Source of the DNA: an uncultured Oscillospiraceae bacterium
GTDB taxonomy: Bacteria > Bacillota > Clostridia > Oscillospirales > Oscillospiraceae
Reading direction: 5' to 3'
NCBI GenBank assembly: GCA_944387785.1
Contig: CALXGG010000006.1
Span: forward strand, 1-40,507
Length of the DNA stretch: 40,507 nucleotides
Numbering within the stretch: position 1 is the first letter of the stretch; each line of letters opens with the position of its first letter. The position numbers were made by a program, and so were the translations under genes. Below, one piece after another: positions 1 through 8,572 of the stretch. The notes beneath the pieces were generated by a model that was not told the origin of the DNA, did no database searches, and saw nothing but the letters and a program-made list of their open reading frames with translations.

Positions 1-903
1 ATTGAGTTCGGCGAGGGCAAGGCCCAGATGGTGAACAACGCGGACTGGCTGATGGATCTCAACTATATCGAGCTGCTGCGGGAGGTGGGGGCCTGCTTCA
101 GCGTGAACAACATGCTCCGGGCGGAGTGCTACAAGCAGCGCATGGAGAAGGGCCTGAGCTTCCTTGAATTCAACTACATGATCATGCAGTCCTACGACTT
201 CTACTACCTCTTCCAGCACTACGGCTGCAACATGCAGTTCGGCGGCAACGACCAGTGGAGCAACATGCTGGGGGGCACTGAGCTGATCCGCCGGAAGCTG
301 GGTAAGGACGCCCACGCCATGACCATCACCCTCCTCCTCAACAGCGAGGGGAAGAAGATGGGCAAGACCGCCTCCGGCGCGGTGTGGCTGGATCCCAACA
401 AGACCTCCCCCTACGACTTCTACCAGTACTGGCGGAACGTGGAGGACGCCGACGTCCTCAAGTGCATCCGGATGCTGACCTTCCTGCCCCTGGAGCAGAT
501 CGACGAGATGGACACCTGGACCGGCAGCCAGCTGAACAAGGCCAAGGAGATCCTGGCCTTTGAGCTCACCAAGCTGGTCCACGGGGAGGAGGAGGCCCAG
601 AAGGCCCAGGACGCCGCCAAGGCCCTCTTTGCCGGCGGCGGCGACAAGTCCAGCATGCCCACCACCACCCTCACCGCCGAGCAGTTTGAAAACGGCCAGA
701 TCGGCGCCATCAGCCTGCTGGTGGCCTGCGGCCTGGCCCCCTCCCGGGGCGAGGCCCGGCGTCTGATCCAGCAGGGCGGTGTGTCTGTCAACGATCAGAA
801 GGTAGCGGACATCGACGCCCAGTGGCCCCAGGAGGCCTTTGCCGGCGAGGGCGTCATCATCAAGAAGGGCAAGAAGGTGTTCCACCGGGCCTTGCTGGGG
901 TAA
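1..903 (+). CDS. tyrS: Tyrosyl-tRNA synthetase, 3' part (5' end outside window)
   Basis: This class I aminoacyl-tRNA synthetase charges tRNA-Tyr with tyrosine in the cytoplasm. The reading frame is open from base 1, so the gene starts upstream; about 300 residues are visible, against roughly 400 to 420 for the family. Visible motifs are the tyrosine/ATP-binding segment GGNDQWSNM, a KMSKS-type loop written KKMGKT followed by the typical AVWLDP, and a C-terminal S4-like RNA-binding domain (LVACGLAPSRGEARRLIQQG). The Rossmann-fold HIGH motif lies outside the window. A 12- to 15-bp hairpin follows the stop codon, so this is the end of its transcription unit. Confidence 0.95.
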   Translation: MEFGEGKAQMVNNADWLMDLNYIELLREVGACFSVNNMLRAECYKQRMEKGLSFLEFNYMIMQSYDFYYLFQHYGCNMQFGGNDQWSNMLGGTELIRRKLGKDAHAMTITLLLNSEGKKMGKTASGAVWLDPNKTSPYDFYQYWRNVEDADVLKCIRMLTFLPLEQIDEMDTWTGSQLNKAKEILAFELTKLVHGEEEAQKAQDAAKALFAGGGDKSSMPTTTLTAEQFENGQIGAISLLVACGLAPSRGEARRLIQQGGVSVNDQKVADIDAQWPQEAFAGEGVIIKKGKKVFHRALLG

Positions 904-921
904 GCCCCATGGGAAAACGAA

Positions 922-955
922 AGGAGCGAGGACGCGCAAACGTGTCCTCGCTCCT
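922..955. terminator. Hairpin terminator after tyrS
   Basis: An inverted repeat of 15 bp with one G-T pair and a CAAA loop (arms 922-936 and 941-955) starts 19 bases after the tyrS stop. No clean T-run follows at once; a T6 run comes about 20 bases later. It lies between convergent genes and could serve both strands. Confidence 0.75.
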
Positions 956-1044
956 CTTGCCGTCAGGCACCTTTTTTAACAGGCAGCCGTATTCTGGAAA
1001 CAGTATAACGCGGGGCGCCCCGCAGGGGCTGCTGCATTGGCGGA

Positions 1045-1266
1045 TCAGATCTCGCTGAAGGTATAGCGGTGGCGCTGGGCGGCCTCGCAGACCACCTCCA
1101 CGATGACGGCGCCGTCCTTCTCCGTCACGGAGAAGTCGGCGGATTTGTCATCCTTGAAAATATCCCGGACGAAGGCCTCCGGATCCTCCACTTCCCGCTC
1201 CATGATCTCGCAGGTGTCCGGCGCGCAGGGGTTGTAAACTTCCTTGACGATCTCGTACTTTTTCAT
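1045..1266 (-). CDS. Small acidic protein of unknown function (73 aa)
   Basis: I do not recognise this 73-residue protein. It begins MKKYEIVKEVYNPC and is rich in Glu and Asp, with no signal peptide or membrane segment. It contains three cysteines, two of them in the N-terminal NPCAPDTC stretch. The start is the ATG at 1264-1266, set by a GGAGG-type ribosome-binding site a few bases upstream. The frame stays open far upstream on this strand, but that part lies opposite the ABC-F gene and is only its shadow. The layout, with a good RBS, a stop within the intergenic hairpin region and a compact size, supports a real gene. It is monocistronic and convergent with tyrS. Confidence 0.75.
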   Translation of the reverse strand: MKKYEIVKEVYNPCAPDTCEIMEREVEDPEAFVRDIFKDDKSADFSVTEKDGAVIVEVVCEAAQRHRYTFSEI

Positions 1267-1374
1267 GGTCGTGCCTCCTGTCGATCCGATATAGGGGGAT
1301 GCATTGGTACCAGTGTATAGCATTTTGCGATGCCGCGCAAGTCCCAGGGGGAAATTTTTACCGCCGTGCGGCGG

Positions 1375-1403
1375 TTGACAGCCGGGGTGGGCCATGGTAT
1401 CAT
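1375..1403 (+). promoter_or_regulatory. Sigma-A promoter of the ABC-F gene
   Basis: A perfect -35 box TTGACA (1375-1380) is followed by a 17-base spacer and the -10 box TATCAT (1398-1403). Transcription should begin near 1409-1411, which gives the ABC-F gene an unusually long leader of about 320 nt. Confidence 0.85.
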
Positions 1404-1434
1404 GGACAAAACAAAGCAGGAAAGGGCTGGAAAA

Positions 1435-1446
1435 ATGCGGAAGTGA
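1435..1446 (+). other. Three-codon leader ORF (Met-Arg-Lys-stop)
   Basis: Shortly after the predicted transcription start lies ATG CGG AAG TGA, with a purine-rich AGGAAAGGG stretch 8 or more bases upstream that could bind ribosomes. Very short leader ORFs are common in ribosome-controlled attenuators of antibiotic-resistance genes. That it is translated here is inference; it is short enough to occur by chance. Confidence 0.4.
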
Positions 1447-1507
1447 TCTGATTTTCGTGTTGCAGAAGGATCCCGGCAGGGCGCACGCACAGGCGTGGGC
1501 CTGGTTT

Positions 1508-1540
1508 CTGCGGCCGAAAGTCAGACGCGTTTGGCCGCAG
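1508..1540 (+). promoter_or_regulatory. Leader hairpin with possible anti-terminator strand
   Basis: CTGCGGCC (1508-1515) pairs perfectly with GGCCGCAG (1533-1540). Overlapping its left arm, GCCGAAAG (1513-1520) is exactly complementary to CTTTCGGC (1663-1670), the left arm of the downstream leader terminator. The two pairings exclude each other, as expected of a terminator/anti-terminator switch. A second small hairpin (CCCTCCG/CGGAGGG, 1565-1586) lies between them. The switch role is inferred from pairing alone. Confidence 0.45.
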
Positions 1541-1659
1541 GCTCTTTCTTGCCGCCGCGCACGGCCCTCCGCCAAATGCCGGAGGGAAGATCCCCCGGAC
1601 GCCGTCCCCATTCTAACGGGCTTTCGTCCTCCGTGCCGCCGCACCTGCGCCGCCCCGCT

Positions 1660-1692
1660 CTGCTTTCGGCTTTCCGCCGGAGGCAGTTTTTT
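1660..1692 (+). terminator. Intrinsic terminator inside the ABC-F leader (attenuator)
   Basis: The arms CTGCTTTCGGC (1660-1670) and GCCGGAGGCAG (1676-1686) form an 11-bp stem with two G-U pairs and a TTTCC loop, followed directly by six T residues (1687-1692). It lies after the promoter and 36 bases before the ABC-F start codon, so transcripts must pass it to express the gene. This is the arrangement of a conditional (attenuating) terminator. Confidence 0.75.
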
Positions 1693-1728
1693 ATTGCCCG
1701 GCCCGGACCGGGCGGAGAGGAGGCGCCT

Positions 1729-3291
1729 ATGGTGCTGCAAGTCAACCATGTGACACTGATCCACAGCCGGGATCTCCGGACCCTGGTGGAGGACCTTTCC
1801 TTTACCCTGCACCAGGGGGACAGGGCCGCTGTCATCGGGGAGGAGGGGAACGGGAAATCCACCCTGCTCCAGTGGCTCTGGGACCCGGGGCGGATCGCGG
1901 GCTACTGCCAGTACAGCGGCAGCGCGTCGACGGACGGGGTGGTGGGCTACCTGGCCCAGGAGCTGAGCCCGGAGGAGCAGGCGGAGAGCATCTACGATTA
2001 CTGCGCCGCCAGCGGGAGCTTTTCCCTGCTGACGCCGGCGGAGCGGGGGGAGGTGGCCCGGAAGCTCCAGTTTGACCTGGAGGAATATTTCAGCGACCGT
2101 CCGGTAGCCACCCTCTCGGGCGGGGAGAAGCTCAAGCTCCAGCTCAGCCGGCTGCTGTTCGACAAGCCCTCGGTGCTCCTGCTGGACGAGCCCTCCAGCG
2201 ACCTGGACCTGGAGACGCTGCTGTGGCTGGAGCATTTCCTGAACAGCTATAAAGGGATCATCCTTTACACATCGCACGATGAAACGCTTCTGGAGAATAC
2301 CGCCAATGTAATAGTCCACATCGAGCATCCCCGGGAGGGGAAGCCGCCCCGGTGCTGCGCTGTCCGCGCCGGATACCGGGACTATGCCCTGCGGCGGGAG
2401 TCCCTCCTGGAAAACCAGACCCGCCAGGCCCGGAAGGAGCGGGAGGAGTACGAAAAAAAGATGGACCGGTTCCGCAGGATCCAGCAGAGCGTGGAGCATG
2501 CCCAGCGGTCCGTGTCCCGGCAGGATCCCAGTACCGGCCGCCTGCTGAAAAAGAAGATGCACGCCGTGCAGTCCATGGGGCGGCGGTTCCAGCGGGAGGC
2601 GGAGAACATGACCCGCCTTCCGGAGGTGGAGGAGGAGGTGTTCCTCCGCTTCGCGCCGGACTCTGTGCCGCCTGCTGGAAAAACGGTGCTGGACCTGCAT
2701 ATCCCGGAGTTGCGGGCCGGGGAGCGGCTGCTGGCCCGGAACGTGCGGCTTTTCGTCCGGGGCGGGGAGAAGGTGGGGATCCTCGGCAGGAACGGGGCGG
2801 GAAAGACCACCCTCCTGCGGCAGATCGCTGGGGAGCTGCTCCGCCGCCGGGATCTCCAGGCGGGCTATATGCCCCAGGACTACGGGGAAGGGCTGCCGCC
2901 GGAGGAGACGCCGGTGGCCTATCTGTCCCCCTCCGGCGACCGGGAGGCGGAGCGGCGGGCCCGCACCTTCCTGGGGAGCATCCGCTTCGCCCCGGAGGAG
3001 ATGTTCCATCCCATCCGCGACCTCTCCGGCGGGCAGAAGGCCAAGCTCCTGCTGACCAGGTTCATGCTGGACGGCGCCGGCGTGCTGATCCTGGACGAGC
3101 CCACCCGGAATTTCTCACCCCTGTCCGGCCCTCAGGTGCGCCGGGTGCTCAGCGCCTTCCCGGGGGTCATCATCAGCGTGTCCCACGACAGAAAGTTCCT
3201 GACAGAAGTGTGTGACAAGCTCTATACCTTAACAGAGGATGGTCTGATCCCCACGGACAAAAGCTGCCTGGAGGAGGGAACGGGGCGGTAA
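1729..3291 (+). CDS. ABC-F family ATPase, possible ribosome-protection/antibiotic-resistance protein
   Basis: This 520-residue protein has two ABC ATPase domains and no membrane segments, which defines the ABC-F family of ribosome-binding ATPases. Domain 1 has Walker A GEEGNGKS (37-44), signature LSGGEKLKLQ and Walker B LLLDEPSSDLD. A charged linker rich in Arg, Lys and Glu follows, as expected for the interdomain arm that enters the ribosomal E site. Domain 2 has Walker A GRNGAGKT, signature LSGGQKAKLL and LILDEPTRNFSPLS, where the usual NHLD is replaced. The start is the ATG at 1729 with GGAGAGGAGG upstream; the frame continues upstream into the leader but without a start signal. The promoter, long leader and terminator suggest induction by ribosome-targeting antibiotics, as known for vmlR- and msr-type genes. 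Which drug, if any, cannot be told from sequence. Confidence 0.9.
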   Translation: MVLQVNHVTLIHSRDLRTLVEDLSFTLHQGDRAAVIGEEGNGKSTLLQWLWDPGRIAGYCQYSGSASTDGVVGYLAQELSPEEQAESIYDYCAASGSFSLLTPAERGEVARKLQFDLEEYFSDRPVATLSGGEKLKLQLSRLLFDKPSVLLLDEPSSDLDLETLLWLEHFLNSYKGIILYTSHDETLLENTANVIVHIEHPREGKPPRCCAVRAGYRDYALRRESLLENQTRQARKEREEYEKKMDRFRRIQQSVEHAQRSVSRQDPSTGRLLKKKMHAVQSMGRRFQREAENMTRLPEVEEEVFLRFAPDSVPPAGKTVLDLHIPELRAGERLLARNVRLFVRGGEKVGILGRNGAGKTTLLRQIAGELLRRRDLQAGYMPQDYGEGLPPEETPVAYLSPSGDREAERRARTFLGSIRFAPEEMFHPIRDLSGGQKAKLLLTRFMLDGAGVLILDEPTRNFSPLSGPQVRRVLSAFPGVIISVSHDRKFLTEVCDKLYTLTEDGLIPTDKSCLEEGTGR

Positions 3292-3308
3292 ATGGCCGCG
3301 CAGAAAAG

Positions 3309-3338
3309 CCGGGGAAACGGCCTGGGCCGTTTCCCCGG
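3309..3338. terminator. Bidirectional hairpin terminator between ABC-F gene and dapA
   Basis: A perfect 12-bp inverted repeat (CCGGGGAAACGG, 3309-3320; partner 3327-3338) with a six-base loop lies between the convergent ABC-F and dapA stops. There is no long T-run on either side. Confidence 0.7.
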
Positions 3339-3393
3339 TTCCATTGGGCGGTGCAAAGCGCCGGGGAGAGGGATCCCATCTCCTGCAGGCCGA

Positions 3394-4278
3394 TCACACC
3401 AAACCGTACTCCGCCAGCACTGCCCGCAGCCGCTCCCGGACGTCCTCCTCCATCTCGCACAGGGGCGGCCGGAGGATCTCCCGGCAGCGGCCCATCAGGG
3501 CCAGGGCGGTCTTGACGGGGATGGGGTTCACCTCCCAGAACAGGGCTTCGCAGAGCTTCCGCAGCCGCAGCTGCAGCCGTCCGGCAGTGACGAAATCCCC
3601 TTTGAGACAGGCGTGGGTCAGTCCGGCCATGGCCGCCGGCGCCACGTTGGCCGCCACGGAGATCACCCCCACGCCCCCCAGGAGCATGATGGGGGCCGTC
3701 TCGTCGTCGTTCCCCGACCAGATGTAAAAGTCCTCGGGGCAGAGCTCCCGGGTCTTTTGGATCAGGGCAAAGTCCCCGCTGGCCTCCTTGACGCCCGCGA
3801 TGTTGGGGTGGGCGGAGAGGGCGGCGTAGGTCTCCGCCGCGCACTTGACCCCTGTGCGGGAAGGGACGTTATAGAGGATCACCGGCCTGGTCACCGCGTC
3901 GGCCACGGCCTGATAGTGGCGCACAAGGCCCCGCTGGGTGGCCTTGTTGTAGTAGGGGGTGACTACCAGCACCGCATCCGCCCCCAGGGCCGCCGCCTCC
4001 CGGGACTGGGCGGCGGCAGTCGCCGTACAGTTGGCGCCGGTGCCGGCGATCACCGGCACCCGGCCGTCCACCGTCCTGACCGCCGTCTCGATGGTGCGTG
4101 CGCGCTCCGCGGCGCTCATGGTGGCCGCCTCGCCGGTGGTGCCGCAGACGATCACCGCGTCCGTCCCGTTGGCCAGCTGGAACTCCAGCAGGTCGGACAG
4201 CGCCGCGTAGTCCACGCCGTCGCTGGTGAAGGGCGTGACGATGGCCACGCCGGAACCGGTAAATACTGGCTGTTTCAC
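3394..4278 (-). CDS. dapA: 4-hydroxy-tetrahydrodipicolinate synthase
   Basis: This cytoplasmic aldolase-type enzyme condenses pyruvate with aspartate semialdehyde, the first committed step to diaminopimelate and lysine. The 294-residue protein is full length. It shows the substrate-binding GTTGE motif, the catalytic Tyr in LYNVPSRTG and the Schiff-base Lys in GVKEASGDF. The start is a GTG at 4276-4278 with GGGAGG 7 bases upstream. asd, which makes its substrate, lies immediately upstream on the same strand. The two are separated by 243 bases that include a terminator, so dapA probably has its own promoter in the AT-rich stretch around 4300-4370. Confidence 0.96.
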   Translation of the reverse strand: MKQPVFTGSGVAIVTPFTSDGVDYAALSDLLEFQLANGTDAVIVCGTTGEAATMSAAERARTIETAVRTVDGRVPVIAGTGANCTATAAAQSREAAALGADAVLVVTPYYNKATQRGLVRHYQAVADAVTRPVILYNVPSRTGVKCAAETYAALSAHPNIAGVKEASGDFALIQKTRELCPEDFYIWSGNDDETAPIMLLGGVGVISVAANVAPAAMAGLTHACLKGDFVTAGRLQLRLRKLCEALFWEVNPIPVKTALALMGRCREILRPPLCEMEEDVRERLRAVLAEYGLV

Positions 4279-4439
4279 AAGGCTACCTCCCTGATACTAT
4301 GGCTATGTAACTAGTATACATCCCTACTATATGCAATATAATAAGGATTTGTGCTGTATACCATGCAAAACATGTCCTATCGCCGGACGTTTTCCCGGCG
4401 GACCGGCGGGGGAGGGGCAGGGGATGGGCGGGACGGGAA

Positions 4440-4472
4440 AAGGCGGCGGAAGGATGACACTTCCGCCGCCTT
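4440..4472 (-). terminator. Terminator after asd
   Basis: A perfect 13-bp stem (arms 4440-4452 and 4460-4472) with a seven-base loop. Read on the minus strand the stem ends in CCTT and runs into more T residues (CCTTTTTCCC), a canonical intrinsic terminator for asd. The rest of the dapA-asd gap (4279-4439) is partly AT-rich and probably holds the dapA promoter, but I could not assign its boxes with confidence. Confidence 0.85.
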
Positions 4473-4521
4473 GCCTTGTGCGGGTACAGCGGGCCCGGAG
4501 GCCCGGCAGGGGAGGCCGCCC

Positions 4522-5613
4522 TCAGCGGGCGGTGATGTAGCCCTCGGCGCACAGCAGCTCCGCCAGCAGGACGGCGCCGCCGGCGGCGCCCCGGAGGGTG
4601 TTGTGGCTCAGGCAGACGAACTTATAGTCGTACTGGGTATCCGGGCGCAGCCGGCCGATGGACACGGCCATGCCGTTTTCCAGCATCCGGTCCAGCTTGG
4701 TCTGAGGGCGGTTCTCCTCCTCGAAGTAGTGGAGGAACTGCTTGGGGGCGGAGGGGAGGTCCAGCTCCTGGGCCCGGCCGGAGAAGGCGGCCCAGTCGGC
4801 CTTGATCTGCTCCATGGTGGGCTTGCAGCCCTCCTTGAACTTCATGAAGCAGGCGGCCATATGGCCGTCGGAGCAGGCCACCCGGAAGCACTGGGCGGTA
4901 ATGGCCGGGCCCTCCGCCAGCACCAGCTTGCCGTCCTCGATATGGCCCCAGAGCTTCATGGGCTCCTTCTCGCTCTTTTCCTCCTCGCCGCCGATGTAGG
5001 GGATGCAGTTGTCCACCATCTCAGGCCAGCGCTCGAAGGTCTTGCCGGCGCCGGAGATGGCCTGATAGGTGCATACCAGGGCCTTCTCCAGACCGTATTT
5101 GAGCAGGGGATGGAGGGCGGGGACATAGGACTGGAGGGAGCAGTTGGACTTCACCGCCACGAAGCCCCGCTGGGTGCCCAGGCGCTTGCGCTGCTGGTCG
5201 ATGAGGCGGATATGGTCGGCGTTGATCTCAGGCACCACCATGGGCACGTCCTCCGTCCAGCGGTGGGCGCTGTTGTTGGAGACCACGGGGCACTCCAGCC
5301 TGGCATACTTCTCCTCCAGGGCCCGGATCTCCTCCTTCTTCATATCCACGGCGCAGAACACGAAGTCCACCATGCCGGCCAGCTTCTCAGCGTCCGCCTC
5401 GGCGTCCAGGATCACAAGGCCCTTGGCCTCCTCCGGCACGGGGGCGGCCATGGCCCAGCGGCCGGACACGGCCTCCTCATAGGTCTTGCCGGCGCTGCGG
5501 GCGCTGGCGGCCAGGGCGGTCAGCTGGAACCAGGGGTGGCCCTCCATGAGAGTGACGAAGCGCTGTCCCACCATCCCGGTGCATCCGATCACGCCAACAC
5601 GGTATTTCTGCAT
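4522..5613 (-). CDS. asd: Aspartate-semialdehyde dehydrogenase
   Basis: It reduces aspartyl phosphate to aspartate semialdehyde with NADPH, the branch point to lysine/diaminopimelate, threonine and methionine. The 363-residue protein begins with the NADP-binding Rossmann motif VGVIGCTGMVGQRF and contains the active-site cysteine in VKSNCSLQSYVPAL. Its length and motifs resemble the archaeal/fungal-type enzymes more than the E. coli type. The start is the ATG at 5611-5613 with GGAGG upstream. It precedes dapA on the same strand and is divergent from the SpoIID-like gene. Confidence 0.95.
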   Translation of the reverse strand: MQKYRVGVIGCTGMVGQRFVTLMEGHPWFQLTALAASARSAGKTYEEAVSGRWAMAAPVPEEAKGLVILDAEADAEKLAGMVDFVFCAVDMKKEEIRALEEKYARLECPVVSNNSAHRWTEDVPMVVPEINADHIRLIDQQRKRLGTQRGFVAVKSNCSLQSYVPALHPLLKYGLEKALVCTYQAISGAGKTFERWPEMVDNCIPYIGGEEEKSEKEPMKLWGHIEDGKLVLAEGPAITAQCFRVACSDGHMAACFMKFKEGCKPTMEQIKADWAAFSGRAQELDLPSAPKQFLHYFEEENRPQTKLDRMLENGMAVSIGRLRPDTQYDYKFVCLSHNTLRGAAGGAVLLAELLCAEGYITAR

Positions 5614-5686
5614 AATCTGTTACCTCCTAAGCAAATGTATCCACACGCCGGCCAGTGCGGGCAGGAGAAATCCGTCGATTCGTGTC

Positions 5687-5715
5687 TTGCAAAAGCGGCG
5701 GCCGCCGTGTATACT
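5687..5715 (+). promoter_or_regulatory. Possible sigma-A-like promoter for the SpoIID-like gene
   Basis: TTGCAA (5687-5692), a 17-base spacer and TATACT (5710-5715) lie about 100 bases upstream of the SpoIID-like start. If the gene is expressed in the mother cell a sigma-E promoter might be used instead; I did not find a clear one. The asd promoter on the other strand must lie in the same interval. Confidence 0.55.
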
Positions 5716-5816
5716 GTAAACCAATGTATGCCCGACAAAGACTTTTGCGATTTGATGTAAGTCATACCACAGTTTTTTCCCTCTGTCAACCGGAAACACC
5801 CCCTTCAGGAGGCGCC

Positions 5817-7517
5817 ATGTACAAGTTTTTTCGCACTTTTTTGCTTTGTTCATTACTCACGGTCATATTGACTGCTTATGCCCACGCAGCGGAGGACACC
5901 CTGAAGGTGGGGCTCTACTATGGCAGCAGCGCCCTGTTCTCCGCCAATCTGCAAAACCAGCAGGGCTCCGGCTACTACCTGGGCTGGTTCGACGAGACCA
6001 CCCGCTCCTTCACCCAGCTGGGCCGCATCGCCAACGAGAAGATCTCCATGACCGCCGACGGCGCCGTTTACATCAAGGGCGGCACCTACTACGCCGCCCC
6101 CCAGTCCGGGGCGGAGGCCTCCATCGGCGGCTATCATGTTCAGCTGAGCGAGAGCTTCGCCACCTACGACGAGGCCGCCCACGTGGCGGGGCAGTTCACC
6201 TCCGGGTTCGTGGCGTATGTCAACAATGAGTTTCGGGTCCGGGTCAACGACTTTGCCACCCGGGAGGAGGCGGAGATCGCCGCCGCCACCTACGCCACCT
6301 ACACCTGGTACGACCTATGGGGCGGCGTCCACGGCTTTTCCGGCACGGCGGTGTCCCCCAGCGTCACCGGCGTCACCGTCACGGTCACCGGCAGCGACAC
6401 CATCCTCTTCGAGTTCGACTGCTCCGGCGCCAAGAGCCTGGGCATCGTGCCCGACGGCGGCAGCGGGAAGGCGGTGACCTGGTTCAAGGGCTACAAGTGG
6501 TACGGCGGTTTTGAGTACCGGCGGGTCACCGGCGGCAACATCAACGTCATCAACGTGGTCAATATCGAGGACTATGTCAAGGGCGTGCTGCCCTATGAGA
6601 TGAGCCCCAGCTGGCCCCTGGAGGCCCTGAAGGCCCAGGCGGTGTGCGCCCGGACCTACGCCCTGCTCCAGACCAAGCACTACAAGAGCTATAAGTTCGA
6701 CGTCTGCAACACTACGGACTGCCAGGTCTATTATGGCACCAACAAGGCCAGCAGCCTCAGCGACCAGGCGGTGGATGAGACCCAGGGGATGGCGGCCACC
6801 TACGGCGGCAGCTACGCGGAGCTTTACTATTACTCCAGCAACGGCGGCGCCTCGGAAAGCTCGGAGAACGTATGGACCAAGGCCCTGCCCTACCTGGTGG
6901 GCAAGCTGGATCCCTATGAGAACGCCGCCGACATCCCCGGCTACGCCTACACCGTCAGCTACACCTACGACCAGCTGACGAAGATGCTCCAGAACAAGGG
7001 GTACAGCATCGGGCAGGTGGCCGGCGTGGCCGTTACCCGCACCACCCCCACGGGGAACGTCAGCGAGGTCACCTTTACCGACACCGCCGGAAAGACGGTG
7101 AAGGTCACCGGGGAGACCTGCCGGACTATCTTCTATACCACCCTCTTCGGCGAGACCAAGTCGGTGAAGAGCATGCGCTTTGCCATCAGCGGCGGAGGCG
7201 GCGGCAGCGGCTACTACCTGGGCTCCGGCGCCAGCGTCCAGGACCTGGAGGGCCTCTATACCATCTCCGGCAGCGGCACCGTGGCGGCTATCGGAAAGGA
7301 TGTGTATGTAGCCTCCGGCTCCGGCACCGCCCCTGTGGCCAGCCTGGGAGGCGGCGGTTCCGCCGACCCCGGTGGTATCACCATCACCGGCACCGGCTCC
7401 GGCCACAACGTGGGCATGAGCCAGTACGGCGCCAAGGCCATGGCGGATCTGGGCTACGGCTGCGCGGACATCCTCAGCTTCTATTTTACCGGTATCACCC
7501 TGGAAAGGATCGGATAA
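5817..7517 (+). CDS. SpoIID/LytB-family protein with SPOR-like region
   Basis: SpoIID is a lytic transglycosylase that trims peptidoglycan during forespore engulfment. This 566-residue protein starts at ATG 5817 with AGGAGG upstream. It has a signal peptide (hydrophobic residues 7-22, likely cut after AHA at 24). A region around 100-160 carries [10 protein letters not shown] and [10 protein letters not shown], resembling a SPOR-type peptidoglycan-binding fold. The SpoIID domain follows, with the conserved [19 protein letters not shown]; Glu261 matches the catalytic Glu of SpoIID. The C terminus has the hallmark [14 protein letters not shown]. It is much longer than B. subtilis SpoIID (about 340 aa), owing to the N-terminal region and a Gly-rich insertion near 470-520. 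It may be SpoIID itself or a LytB-type paralogue. Confidence 0.85.
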   Translation: MYKFFRTFLLCSLLTVILTAYAHAAEDTLKVGLYYGSSALFSANLQNQQGSGYYLGWFDETTRSFTQLGRIANEKISMTADGAVYIKGGTYYAAPQSGAEASIGGYHVQLSESFATYDEAAHVAGQFTSGFVAYVNNEFRVRVNDFATREEAEIAAATYATYTWYDLWGGVHGFSGTAVSPSVTGVTVTVTGSDTILFEFDCSGAKSLGIVPDGGSGKAVTWFKGYKWYGGFEYRRVTGGNINVINVVNIEDYVKGVLPYEMSPSWPLEALKAQAVCARTYALLQTKHYKSYKFDVCNTTDCQVYYGTNKASSLSDQAVDETQGMAATYGGSYAELYYYSSNGGASESSENVWTKALPYLVGKLDPYENAADIPGYAYTVSYTYDQLTKMLQNKGYSIGQVAGVAVTRTTPTGNVSEVTFTDTAGKTVKVTGETCRTIFYTTLFGETKSVKSMRFAISGGGGGSGYYLGSGASVQDLEGLYTISGSGTVAAIGKDVYVASGSGTAPVASLGGGGSADPGGITITGTGSGHNVGMSQYGAKAMADLGYGCADILSFYFTGITLERIG

Positions 7518-7522
7518 GCCCT

Positions 7523-8560
7523 GTGAAGACCCATGATTTCTACTTTGACCTCCCGGAGGAGCTGATCGCCCAGACGCCCCTCCAGCGGCGGGACGGCTCC
7601 CGGCTGCTGGTGCTGGACAAGGCGAGCGGCCAGTGGGAGCACCGCCATTTTTATGACCTGCCTGCCCTGCTGGAGCCCGGCGACTGCCTCATCATGAACG
7701 ACTCCCGGGTCCTGCCCGCCCGGCTGCTGGGCAGCCGGATCCACGGCGACGGCACCCTGGGCGGCTCCTGCGAGGTGCTGCTGCTCATCGACCGGGGGGA
7801 CAATGTCTGGGAATGCCTGGTGCGCCCGGGGAAGAAGCTGCGTACCGGCGCCCAGGTCTCCTTCGGCGGCGGGGCGCTCACCGGGGAGATCGTCGGCGAG
7901 GTGGAGGGCGGCAACCGCCTGGTCCGCTTTGCCTACCAGGGGATCTTCCTGGAGGTGCTGGAGCGGCTGGGCCGGATGCCTCTGCCGCCCTATATCAAGG
8001 CGGAGCTCCAGGACCAGGAGCGCTATCAGACCGTCTACTCCCGGGTCAACGGCTCCGCCGCCGCTCCCACCGCCGGCCTCCACTTCACCCGGGAGCTGAT
8101 GGAGAAGGTGGAAGCCATGGGGGTGTCCATCGGCTTTGTCACCCTCCATGTGGGCCTTGGCACCTTCCGGCCGGTGAAGGAGGAGGAGATCACGGACCAT
8201 GATATGCACAGCGAGTACTGCGTGATCCCCCAGGAGACGGCGGACCTTATCAACCGCACCAGGGCGGCCGGCGGCCGGGTCATCTGCGTGGGCACCACCT
8301 CCTGCCGCACCCTGGAGAGCTGGGCGGGGGAGGACGGCCATATGGAGGCCAAAGCCGGCTGGACCAATATCTTCATCTACCCCGGCTACCGCTTCAAGGT
8401 CATGGACGCCCTCATCACCAATTTCCATCTGCCGGAGAGCACCCTCATCATGCTGGTGTCCGCCCTGGCGGGCCGGGAGCACATCCTGGCGGCCTATGCG
8501 GAGGCGGTGAAGGAGCGCTACCGGTTCTTTTCCTTCGGCGACGCCATGTTCATTCGATAA
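7523..8560 (+). CDS. queA: S-adenosylmethionine:tRNA ribosyltransferase-isomerase
   Basis: QueA transfers and isomerises the ribosyl part of AdoMet onto preQ1 in tRNA, giving epoxyqueuosine at the wobble position of GUN anticodons. The 345-residue protein is full length and has typical stretches: [12 protein letters not shown] at the N terminus, [19 protein letters not shown] and TNFHLPEST. The start is GTG at 7523, five bases after the upstream stop; no strong RBS is visible, so translation may be coupled. It lies in the same run as tgt, the preceding enzyme of the queuosine pathway. Confidence 0.96.
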   Translation: MKTHDFYFDLPEELIAQTPLQRRDGSRLLVLDKASGQWEHRHFYDLPALLEPGDCLIMNDSRVLPARLLGSRIHGDGTLGGSCEVLLLIDRGDNVWECLVRPGKKLRTGAQVSFGGGALTGEIVGEVEGGNRLVRFAYQGIFLEVLERLGRMPLPPYIKAELQDQERYQTVYSRVNGSAAAPTAGLHFTRELMEKVEAMGVSIGFVTLHVGLGTFRPVKEEEITDHDMHSEYCVIPQETADLINRTRAAGGRVICVGTTSCRTLESWAGEDGHMEAKAGWTNIFIYPGYRFKVMDALITNFHLPESTLIMLVSALAGREHILAAYAEAVKERYRFFSFGDAMFIR

Positions 8561-8572
8561 GGAGGTGGCGCT

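Noticed and set aside
1045..3009. A 654-codon minus-strand frame covering the ABC-F gene
   Set aside because: Only its last 73 codons form a plausible protein with its own RBS at 1266; the rest is the ABC-F shadow.
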